Assembly: GCA_016934095.1 (NCBI GenBank)
Contig: JAFGTO010000341.1
Coordinates: 1 to 12,852, forward strand
Reading direction: 5' to 3'
Length of the DNA: 12,852 nucleotides
Source: Candidatus Glassiibacteriota bacterium
GTDB lineage: Bacteria; Gemmatimonadota; Glassbacteria; GWA2-58-10
Every line of letters begins with the position of its first letter. The first letter of the stretch is position 1. Under the pieces are notes generated by a model, which made no database searches, was not told the origin of the DNA, and worked only from the letters and a program-made list of their open reading frames with translations. Made by a program: the position numbers and the translations under genes. Of this stretch, positions 6,792 to 12,852 are shown piece by piece.

Positions 6792-7820
6792 TTATGCCGA
6801 TATTTTTTCCAGCGCTTTTTTGAGCCTTTCCACTCCCAGGCCGTCCACCAGCCGGCTGCCGGTGCGCGACAACTCCCGGCGGGTCCGGGTGTCTGTCAGC
6901 AGCTTCCCGGTCAGCTTTTCCAGCCGGGCCATGAAGCCGGGCCGGTCCGGGGTCCCGGCCAGCAGGAGGCCTCCCCGGTCGGCGAAATGCCGCGCGTTGA
7001 CTGCCTGTTCGCCGTGCTGCGGCACGAACAGGGTGGGCAGGCCCAGGCACATGCATTCGCACATGGTGATCCCGCCCGAGACTATGGCCAGGTCGGCGGC
7101 ACCGAGGATCCCGGCCAGGCTTTGGGCGCCGCGCACCACCTCGAGCCGGTGGGGGCCGCAGCTCAGGCTTCCCCGGTCCGCAGCCGGGCCCAGGACCACG
7201 GTTACCCGCAACTCCTCCGGCCGTCCGGCCAGCGCCTCGACCACCCGGCCGGCCAGGCCGGCAGGGTCGCTGCCGCCGCAGGAGACTACCACCCGGGTCA
7301 TCCCTGGCAGCCTTTGCTTTTTCACCCTGCCCTGCCTGAGCCCGGCGTAGAGCGGGTCGAGCAGGATCCAGTCCGGGCCGAAACCGCAGAAAGCGGGGCC
7401 CTCGCAGGCGGCCTCGGCAGTCCCCGGCCAGATATGCGCATCGACCAGCAGGTCGGCCAGCCGCCGGCCAGCCCCGCGGTCCTCGATGTCGACCACCCTG
7501 AGGCCGGACTGTTTCAGGACCTCGAGATAGTCGGCCGGGTTATCTTTCTTGTCGAGCACGACAGTCCCGGCCCCGAGTCCGCGGGCGGTTTGGGCCAGGT
7601 ACGAGGCTTCTTCGGCCTCCGGGACTTGACGGTCCAGCAGGCGGAAGTCCATGCCTCTGCCCTGCAGGAAGTCCTCAGCCACCGGGTCGGCGCGTACCAC
7701 GAAAGTGCTTTCGACCCCCGGCAGGCTGCGGGCCAGGACCGAGCAGCGCGCCAGGTGTCCCAGGCCGAGCTCGAACGAGCCGTCGCAGCGCAGAACCATC
7801 CGGGCCAGGCAGCTTTTCAT
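6792..7820 (-). CDS. PseG/SpsG-type sugar-nucleotide hydrolase
   Basis: The 342-residue protein matches the PseG/SpsG family, GT-B-fold enzymes that hydrolyse UDP from a 2,4-diacetamido-trideoxy-hexose before NeuB-type condensation. The N-terminal motif GLGHLARC (19-26) contains the expected catalytic His22. The C-terminal half has SCGGSDP (180-186) and SGGITMCECMCLGLPT (248-263), typical of nucleotide binding. Family members usually have an Asp-His/Ser-Tyr type motif after the second strand; here LDKKDN (89-94) replaces it, so substrate handling may differ. The start ATG at 7820 has AAAGGA about 6 nt upstream. It lies 51 bp after the SpsF-like gene and feeds logically into the synthase downstream. 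Without the earlier pathway genes its substrate stereochemistry cannot be stated. Confidence 0.87.
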   Translation of the reverse strand: MKSCLARMVLRCDGSFELGLGHLARCSVLARSLPGVESTFVVRADPVAEDFLQGRGMDFRLLDRQVPEAEEASYLAQTARGLGAGTVVLDKKDNPADYLEVLKQSGLRVVDIEDRGAGRRLADLLVDAHIWPGTAEAACEGPAFCGFGPDWILLDPLYAGLRQGRVKKQRLPGMTRVVVSCGGSDPAGLAGRVVEALAGRPEELRVTVVLGPAADRGSLSCGPHRLEVVRGAQSLAGILGAADLAIVSGGITMCECMCLGLPTLFVPQHGEQAVNARHFADRGGLLLAGTPDRPGFMARLEKLTGKLLTDTRTRRELSRTGSRLVDGLGVERLKKALEKISA

Positions 7821-7871
7821 CCCGATCCTTTTCCGGGGACGGAAGCCGGCCGTCCCGCTGATGCTACTTTT

Positions 7872-8624
7872 TCAGGCGACCGCGGCTTTACGGTCGCATT
7901 TTTTCCAGGTGCGCTGGCGCACGTGGGAGTTGAGGGAAGCCAGGCCGGGGTTGTCCCTGAGGAAGCCGATGACCTCCTCGAGCTCCACCAGCCTGCCTGG
8001 CCGGTAAAGGCTCTCGTAAACCCGCCTGACCAGCACCAGGTCTTCCGGGGTATCGACAGTCAGGCGAAGCCTGGGGGCCCTGAGCCGGCTGGGCACGCTC
8101 AGGCGCTTGACCAGGAACTCTTCCTCGTGCTCGTAGAGGTAAGCGGTCACGTGCTCGCGGTGATAGCTAAGCTTCCCGCAGTTGTTGAGCAGCTCCAGCA
8201 GCGGCGTGGGGAAAGTCTCCGCAGCCGTGCCCAGGGGCAGTCCCCGGCAGCCGACCATGTCCCAGCACCCGCTCAGGCATTCCTCGATGCAGCGCGAGAG
8301 CATGAAAGGGTCGATCAGCGGATTGTCTGCGGTGGCACGCACCACGCAGGCCGATTCGAAGCGGGAGGCGGTGGAGTAGAACCGCCCCAGCACGTCCCGG
8401 GCCGGCCCGGGGTGTATCTCGGCCCCGTTGCGCTCGGCCACCGGCCGCAGTTCGGCGAAATCATCACGGGGCACGGCCAGCACCACCCGATCGATCCCCG
8501 GCGTGGCCTGCAGCCGGTCGATGACGTGGGTGATCAGCGGGCGACCGCAGATATCGGCCATGATTTTCCCCGGCAGGCGGCTGCTTTGCAGACGGGCCTG
8601 GAGGATTGCGATCACACTGTCCAT
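7872..8624 (-). CDS. SpsF-type cytidylyltransferase
   Basis: The 250-residue protein is a GT-A-fold nucleotidyltransferase of the SpsF/CMP-KDO-synthetase-like family, expected to make a CMP-activated sugar acid. The N-terminal motif ILQARLQSSRLPGK (7-20) binds CTP. VRATADNPLIDP (95-106) carries the metal-binding aspartate, and LRLTVDTPEDL (186-196) is a second family hallmark. The frame is open far upstream, but the start is ATG at 8624: the family begins there and GGAG lies 8 nt before it, inside the end of the methyltransferase gene, with 2 nt between the stop and this start. SpsF-like genes are typically next to SpsE (NeuB-like) and SpsG, as here. It probably activates the product of the downstream synthase. 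Confidence 0.9.
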   Translation of the reverse strand: MDSVIAILQARLQSSRLPGKIMADICGRPLITHVIDRLQATPGIDRVVLAVPRDDFAELRPVAERNGAEIHPGPARDVLGRFYSTASRFESACVVRATADNPLIDPFMLSRCIEECLSGCWDMVGCRGLPLGTAAETFPTPLLELLNNCGKLSYHREHVTAYLYEHEEEFLVKRLSVPSRLRAPRLRLTVDTPEDLVLVRRVYESLYRPGRLVELEEVIGFLRDNPGLASLNSHVRQRTWKKCDRKAAVA

Positions 8625-8626
8625 AG

Positions 8627-9103
8627 TTATTTCTCCGCGCTGAAATAGAGACTCATGGGAACTTCTCTGGTTTCGTAGTTTGACGTTATGTCTTTTATCC
8701 GGCGGAAACCGGCTTCTTCCAGGGCAAGGGCCATCGAGCGGCTGTCGAACATGGTGTAATGGTAATTTCCCATGTAGTCCTGGCCTCCGAAAAGGCGGTT
8801 GCGGGCCTCGGTGTAGTCCATGGACCCCTGCTGGTAGCCGCTGGTGATATAGGCCAGGTTGGGGGTGATGACCAGGATGTCTCCGCCCGGCCGCAGGACC
8901 CTGTGCCACTCGATGAGCACGGCGACTAAATTACCGTAAGGGAAGTGCTCTATAATGTGGCTGGCCAGCAGCGACTCCACCGAGTTGTCGGCAAAGGGCA
9001 GGTTCTCCACCCGGCAGACCAGGTCGGTGGATCCCAGCAGGCGCATGTCGCAGTGCAGGTACCCGTCAAAAGGCCTCTCTCCGCTTGCCAGCTCGACCCG
9101 CAT
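8627..9103 (-). CDS. Small class I SAM-dependent methyltransferase
   Basis: The 158-residue protein has a compact Rossmann-type methyltransferase core. The SAM-binding motif I is LASGERPFDGYLHCD (5-19), the acidic end of strand 2 being Asp19. ENLPFADNSVESLLASHIIEHF (33-54) matches motifs II-III, and WHRVLRPGGDILVITPN (66-82) is the classic post-motif. It is shorter than many relatives because little precedes motif I and no extra C-terminal domain follows. Its ATG overlaps the stop of the GT9 gene (TGATG), with GGGAGGG just upstream, implying translational coupling. Position among sugar-acid genes suggests O- or N-methylation of a glycan residue or of an amide-linked amino acid; this is inference only. 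Confidence 0.82.
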   Translation of the reverse strand: MRVELASGERPFDGYLHCDMRLLGSTDLVCRVENLPFADNSVESLLASHIIEHFPYGNLVAVLIEWHRVLRPGGDILVITPNLAYITSGYQQGSMDYTEARNRLFGGQDYMGNYHYTMFDSRSMALALEEAGFRRIKDITSNYETREVPMSLYFSAEK

Positions 9104-10176
9104 CAGGCCCTCCCCCCGGCCGCTGCCGGGGCCAGTGTCTTGAGGTAGCGCTCGAAAACCTCATCCGGGCCGATGCGGGCCAGGCAGTATTGTATGTCTT
9201 CGCATTTGTTGAGCAGGCAGTCCCGGCTGCAATGAGTCTCGGCCACAACCAGCTCGACAGGCGCGCCGTACGGCATCCAGAGCCGCTCGTTGCGCGGGGC
9301 CCAGACCAGCAGGCAGGGTACCCCGGCCACAGAGCAGGCCAGGTGGGCCGGCCCGCTGTTATTGCCCACGAAAAGGCTGCAGCGCGCCAGCAGGCAGACC
9401 AGCTCGGGCAGGGTCAGCATACCCGCCAGGTTGACCGGCGACCCGCTCATGGCGGCTTCCACCCCGGCCGCCACTTCCGACTCGTCGGTACCGTCGTAGG
9501 TGCGGCCCCTGCCCCCCAGCAGGAGGACAGGCTCGCCGGTATGCACAGCGATCCTGTCGGCGAGTGCGGCGAAACGTTCGGGTGGCCAGTTGCGCCGGCG
9601 TACTCCGCTTCCGGGATGAACCGCCACCGGGCGGCTGTGCGCCAGGTCGACCCCTGAGGATGCCAGCAGGGACTCCACCCTTCGCGCCGAGGCCTCCGGC
9701 ACCCGGACCGGGAAGTCCGGCCTCCCGGGAGCCTTCAGGCCCAACAGACCCGGGATGCGCAGGTTGCGATGGAGCCTGAGCTCCCGGTCAAGGTTGGGGA
9801 TGCTGTCCGTGTAACACGGGTGCTCTTGCTGGTCGATCCCGAAGCCGACCGTGCGCGGGGCTGCCACAGCAGCGGCGATCCGGCCTGCGCGGGGCTGGAA
9901 AGAGAAATCGAGCAGCAGGTCGAACCCCCTGTCGCCGGCGACCTCCCGGACAAACGCGCTCAGCTCAGGCTCGTTCTCCCGGTCCCTGGGCAGCGGGACA
10001 ACCCGGTCGAGGGCCGGTACGCAGGCGGCGACTTCCTGCAGGGCCGGCCAGACCAGGCCGGTTATCGGCCCGCAGCCGGCCCTGGCCAGCTCGCTCAACA
10101 CCGGCAGGCTGATCACGAAATCGCCCAGGCCGTGCAGGTTCAGCGAAAGCACCCTCTTGTTACGGACAGCGCTCAT
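9103..10176 (-). CDS. Glycosyltransferase family 9 (heptosyltransferase-like)
   Basis: The 357-residue protein is a GT-B glycosyltransferase of family GT9, whose known members move ADP-heptose to the LPS inner core. The N-terminal loop NLHGLGDFVISLPVLSEL (13-30) is the family signature. HPGSGVRRRNWPPERF (187-202) and VGNNSGPAHLACSVAGVP (270-287) form the donor-binding site. A cysteine-rich tail, CSRDCLLNKC (316-325), is common in GT9. No membrane segment is seen; it should act at the cytoplasmic face of the inner membrane. The start overlaps the stop of the upstream gene (ATGA) with GGGAGG 9-10 nt before. Family membership suggests a diderm host. Its donor here could differ from ADP-heptose. 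Confidence 0.9.
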   Translation of the reverse strand: MSAVRNKRVLSLNLHGLGDFVISLPVLSELARAGCGPITGLVWPALQEVAACVPALDRVVPLPRDRENEPELSAFVREVAGDRGFDLLLDFSFQPRAGRIAAAVAAPRTVGFGIDQQEHPCYTDSIPNLDRELRLHRNLRIPGLLGLKAPGRPDFPVRVPEASARRVESLLASSGVDLAHSRPVAVHPGSGVRRRNWPPERFAALADRIAVHTGEPVLLLGGRGRTYDGTDESEVAAGVEAAMSGSPVNLAGMLTLPELVCLLARCSLFVGNNSGPAHLACSVAGVPCLLVWAPRNERLWMPYGAPVELVVAETHCSRDCLLNKCEDIQYCLARIGPDEVFERYLKTLAPAAAGGRA

Positions 10177-10841
10177 TTACGGTTGACCTCCCGCCAGAGC
10201 CGGCGGAATTTGAGGATCCAGTTCAGGTTACCGGCGAAGACCGCCGCAGCCAGGCCCCATTCCGGCAGGCCGGTCAGCAGCCCCACGGCGCAGAGGCCTG
10301 CCACCAGCTCCCGGTCCGGGCCCCAGAGCAGCGGGCTGGAGAGGAACAGGTGATCTACCGCGGCCATGGTCCCGGGCTCGCCGGTGCGCATCCCGGCCGG
10401 TACCGATTTGAGGACCGCCACCTGGCTGTAATAGCTCAGGTACCCGGTCAGCGCGTCAGCCACGGCCCAGACCATCACTGTCTGCGGCCAGCCCTCGCGC
10501 AGGATGAAAACCAGGCCCACTCCCAGCAGGATTGCCGCATCCAGGGTCCTGAGCGCCACGGTGCCCAGGTGGTTGGTCCCGGCTGCAAACACCCGGGAAG
10601 TGGAGACATGGAGCCTGGTCGCAGCGACCCACCCCACCAGCAGGAGTGCGGCGGCCGGTTCTGCAGGCATGTAGCCGACAGCATACAGGGCAGCCGAGGC
10701 CAGCCCCAGCACGCCCAGCAGCCCGGTGGTGCCCTGCCCGGCAAAGCTGCGGCGGCTCCTGGCGCCGGCAAAGTTAACCCGCTCCAGGACATCAGTCAGC
10801 GACCTCAGCTCTGAGGTACCGGCGGCCGGTTGGTCAGACAT
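10173..10841 (-). CDS. Membrane protein, probable dead CDP-alcohol phosphotransferase paralogue
   Basis: The 222-residue protein has about six hydrophobic segments (around 40-57, 60-76, 93-114, 120-136, 175-193 and 195-212). Without gaps beyond one residue it aligns by eye with the second domain of the upstream fusion protein: Q36-x-T matches Q271-x-T, DAAILLG (101-107) matches DWMLIIG (335-341), and both end with a G-x-P and a basic helix. The catalytic signature is absent: the four expected aspartates fall at V72, T75, G93 and L97. It may be a partner subunit or a retired duplicate. The start MSDQ at 10841 overlaps the previous stop by 8 bp with a weak GGGA site; ATGs at 10865 and 10886 are alternatives. 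Plain unknown membrane protein is the fallback. Confidence 0.7.
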   Translation of the reverse strand: MSDQPAAGTSELRSLTDVLERVNFAGARSRRSFAGQGTTGLLGVLGLASAALYAVGYMPAEPAAALLLVGWVAATRLHVSTSRVFAAGTNHLGTVALRTLDAAILLGVGLVFILREGWPQTVMVWAVADALTGYLSYYSQVAVLKSVPAGMRTGEPGTMAAVDHLFLSSPLLWGPDRELVAGLCAVGLLTGLPEWGLAAAVFAGNLNWILKFRRLWREVNRK

Positions 10842-12237
10842 TTTTCCCGGCAAGGTAATCGACATAGATTGCGCTCGGTTCTGCATTACGCACCTGGGAC
10901 AGCTTGGCTGTCCACCAGAGAGTCTCCAGGGCGATCAGCAGCCAGAGAGTGTAAGCGGGAAAGCCGGACGCCACCCCGACAGCCAGGATCAGGATGTAGC
11001 AGTCGTGGGTCAGGCCGAAAACCATTCCCCTTTGGTAAAACCAGGCCTCGAGCTCCGCCAGGTCTCCCCTCTCTCCTGCCGGAGCGCGCAGCACTCCCGA
11101 GACCAGCAGGGAATCCATGGCGGTCCAGTAGGCCAGGTTCGAGACCAGGGCCGCGGTCAGCAGCACCCAGAAAAATGTATCGCCTGCTCCCAGGAACCTG
11201 GCGGCGCAGGCTGCGCCGATGATCAGCATCCAGTCGCAGAGGCGGTCGCAGATATTGTCGAGCCAGCCGCCGGCCCAGCTTCCCATGTTTTTCAGTCTCG
11301 CCAGCTCGCCGTCCACGCCGTCCACTATCGAATACAACTGCGCAGCGACCGCTCCGGAGAGCAGGTGGCCGGTAGCCATCAGCCAGGCGGCCAGGCCGGC
11401 GAGCAGGACGTTGAAAACAGTTACCTGGTCGGGTTTCACGGGCAGGCGGCAGATCCTGCGGGTGATCCAGCCGCTGACCTTGCGGTTGAACAGGCGGCTC
11501 ACCACACCATCCCGCGGTTTCTGCACCCTGTTCCAGAGCCTTTTTTCGGCTTCGGCCACGCATTCGGGGGAATCGATGTCCTGCCAGAGGCAGCCGCTCA
11601 CGTCGCGGTAGCCCATGGCCCGCCGGCCGCAGAGCACCCGGATCCCGTGCGAGAGACTCTCCCCCCCTGCAGCAGCCGCCTCTTCCAGGGCGTCGAACAG
11701 CACGGGCGTGCAGTAGAACACCCCGGTGTCCAGCGCGTTATATTCGGTCAAATCCTTGCCGATAGCCTCGATCCGCCTCTCATCCCCGAGCAGCACCTTG
11801 GTGGCGTCCTCCAGGTCGAACACACCCTCGACATCGCGGTCAACGGCCAGCAGGCATTCTCCCGGCCCGGGCGGGTCCAGGCAGAGCCGCCGGATTAGGG
11901 CGGGCTCCACCAAGTGGTCGCTCATCAGCAGCAGGAACCGCTCTTCGGCCTCCAGGGCCTGGCGGGCGGCCAGCACCGAGAGGCCGTTGCCCCGGTCCCA
12001 GTCCCGGATACGCACGAAACTCAGGCGCACCCGCCGGGCCAGCAGGTCCTGCAGGTCGCGCTCCAGCCGCTCGGCCCGGTAGCCGGTAACCACCACCAGC
12101 TCATCGACCTGCGGCAGGGCATCCAGGATACGCTCGACGACCGTGCGTCCACAGACCTCGAGCAGAGCCTTATGCTCCTTGCTGGAAAGCCCGTTGAAAC
12201 GCGAGCCTTTGCCTGCCGCGATAATCAATGCTTTCAC
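10834..12237 (-). CDS. Fused nucleotidyltransferase/CDP-alcohol phosphotransferase (DIPP synthase-like)
   Basis: The 467-residue protein joins two enzymes. Residues 1-235 are a cytidylyltransferase-like GT-A domain: IIAAGKGSR (5-13) is the nucleotide loop, MSDH (105-108) the metal site, and LDTGVF with WQDIDSPE (169-174, 218-225) close the fold. Residues 245-467 are a membrane CDP-alcohol phosphotransferase with the complete D-x2-D-G-x2-A-R-x8-G-x3-D-x3-D signature (Asp306, Asp309, Asp327, Asp331). This order is that of bifunctional IPCT/DIPPS, which makes CDP-inositol then couples it to inositol-1-phosphate. Another polyol phosphate is possible. No inositol-phosphate synthase is nearby. The GTG start overlaps the upstream stop (GTGA), with GGGAGG 6 nt before it. 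Confidence 0.9.
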   Translation of the reverse strand: MKALIIAAGKGSRFNGLSSKEHKALLEVCGRTVVERILDALPQVDELVVVTGYRAERLERDLQDLLARRVRLSFVRIRDWDRGNGLSVLAARQALEAEERFLLLMSDHLVEPALIRRLCLDPPGPGECLLAVDRDVEGVFDLEDATKVLLGDERRIEAIGKDLTEYNALDTGVFYCTPVLFDALEEAAAAGGESLSHGIRVLCGRRAMGYRDVSGCLWQDIDSPECVAEAEKRLWNRVQKPRDGVVSRLFNRKVSGWITRRICRLPVKPDQVTVFNVLLAGLAAWLMATGHLLSGAVAAQLYSIVDGVDGELARLKNMGSWAGGWLDNICDRLCDWMLIIGAACAARFLGAGDTFFWVLLTAALVSNLAYWTAMDSLLVSGVLRAPAGERGDLAELEAWFYQRGMVFGLTHDCYILILAVGVASGFPAYTLWLLIALETLWWTAKLSQVRNAEPSAIYVDYLAGKNV

Positions 12238-12845
12238 GCTGGGCCTCCCGCTGCAGGCCTATGCACGAAATCCCCGGCCACTTCATCCCAGGACTCGCCG
12301 GCCAGCACCTGCGCCTTTCCGGCCAATGCGGTCAACTCCCTGGATGCAAAACCTTCCATTTTCAACAGGGCGAGCAGCAGCGCCGCTTTGAGGGCGAATA
12401 ATTCTTTCTGCCGGGCGAGGACCCTGTTCGGGACACCGCCTTGAGTGCTCGTCCGCTCCAGGGATTTCCGGTAGCCCTCCATGCGCTCGACCAGGCCGCG
12501 TAATTTTTTCAGCAGTTTTTTCGGATTGAGCTTTTCTGTTTTCTTGAGACCGGTTTCCGGCTTGACAGCCCTGTCTCCGCCGGCCGCTTGCGGGCCGTCG
12601 CCTGAGGCTTTGGCGTACAGCTCCGCCCAGCGCTCCCGGTCGGCAGCCAGTCCGGCGCAGGCGAGCAGGTCTGCGGCCGTCTGCCCGACTGCGCTGTCGC
12701 CGTCTAGCGAGGCGCAGATCTCCGCTGCCAGGAACCCGGCGACCCGATGGATGCTTTTTACGGTCAGCAGGCCGCGGTGGATGGCTTTCAGTTCATCGAC
12801 ACGGACCTGGGTCGGCTCGCAGCCAAAATCGATCTGTCTTATCAT
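12234..12845 (-). CDS. Unrecognised lysine-rich helical protein, possibly 5' incomplete
   Basis: I do not recognise this protein. From the ATG at 12845 it is 203 residues, but the frame stays open to the window end (12852), so the real start may lie outside. The N-terminal 75 residues look helical. A charged, lysine-rich middle (about 100-130, with KKTEKLNPKKLLKKLRGLVE) may form a coiled coil or bind an acidic partner, and an alanine/leucine-rich helix follows. No transmembrane segment, signal peptide or catalytic motif is apparent. It overlaps the next gene by 4 nt (GTGA), so it is co-translated with the DIPP-synthase-like fusion and probably belongs to the same operon. Confidence 0.7.
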   Translation of the reverse strand: MIRQIDFGCEPTQVRVDELKAIHRGLLTVKSIHRVAGFLAAEICASLDGDSAVGQTAADLLACAGLAADRERWAELYAKASGDGPQAAGGDRAVKPETGLKKTEKLNPKKLLKKLRGLVERMEGYRKSLERTSTQGGVPNRVLARQKELFALKAALLLALLKMEGFASRELTALAGKAQVLAGESWDEVAGDFVHRPAAGGPA

Positions 12846-12852
12846 TTCGTGG

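Noticed and set aside
5349..8648. A 1099-codon open frame on the plus strand opposite the synthase, ATP-grasp, hydrolase and cytidylyltransferase genes
   Set aside because: Its translation is rich in His, Gln, Pro and Gly with no recognisable domain, while four minus-strand frames over the same DNA encode clear enzyme families. Long antisense frames are common in GC-rich genes.
8625..8909. N-terminal extension of the SpsF-like gene up to an upstream ATG at 8909
   Set aside because: The extra 95 residues are the methyltransferase gene read out of frame, and the family's CTP-binding motif starts right after the ATG at 8624, which has its own GGAG site.
10726..11898. A 390-codon plus-strand open frame opposite the DIPP-synthase-like fusion
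   Set aside because: The minus strand holds the exact CDP-alcohol phosphotransferase signature; the opposite frame is compositionally biased and has no motif.
1..12852. CRISPR array, phage genes, transposase genes or toxin-antitoxin pairs
   Set aside because: I looked for regularly spaced direct repeats, integrase or transposase motifs and small overlapping gene pairs and saw none.

Overview
The window looks like a chromosomal stretch from a GC-rich, probably diderm (Gram-negative-type) bacterium. A heptosyltransferase-type GT9 glycosyltransferase supports an LPS-like surface glycan. The genome style (compact operons, many GTG/TTG starts, strong GGAGG-type ribosome sites, C/G-rich intergenic hairpin repeats) resembles little-studied candidate phyla, but no marker gene is present and I cannot assign a taxon.

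Layout. Positions 108-1562 (minus) hold a secreted C69-family peptidase. Positions 1563-2437 are a divergent, gene-free region of about 875 bp rich in repeats: a perfect 48-bp palindrome, a pair of compact GC hairpins, and a 118-bp element with inverted-repeat ends. Positions 2438-3397 (plus) encode an aldo/keto reductase, which converges on a long minus-strand gene run with only 10 bp between stop codons.

From 12845 down to 3408 nine intact minus-strand genes, plus one at the window edge whose start may lie outside, follow each other with overlaps or gaps of at most about 50 bp, most likely as one operon. In transcription order: an unrecognised lysine-rich protein; a fused nucleotidyltransferase/CDP-alcohol phosphotransferase resembling inositol-1-phosphate cytidylyltransferase/DIPP synthase; a membrane protein that looks like a catalytically dead CDP-alcohol phosphotransferase; a GT9 glycosyltransferase; a small SAM methyltransferase; a SpsF-type cytidylyltransferase; a PseG/SpsG-type sugar-nucleotide hydrolase; an ATP-grasp ligase; a NeuB-type nonulosonate synthase; and a Gfo/Idh/MocA oxidoreductase.

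How they may work together. PseG-like hydrolase, NeuB-like synthase and SpsF-like cytidylyltransferase are the last three steps of pseudaminic/legionaminic-type nonulosonic acid activation. The ATP-grasp ligase, methyltransferase and Gfo/Idh/MocA oxidoreductase could build or decorate an unusual nonulosonate. The CDP-alcohol modules and GT9 suggest that a polar head group or phosphodiester-linked polyol and a surface glycan are made by the same operon. The earlier dehydratase, aminotransferase and acetyltransferase steps are not in the window. The most novel aspects are the combination of a nonulosonate core with a DIPP-synthase-like fusion and a dead paralogue beside it, and the 80-nt dual-coding junction between the ATP-grasp and synthase genes.
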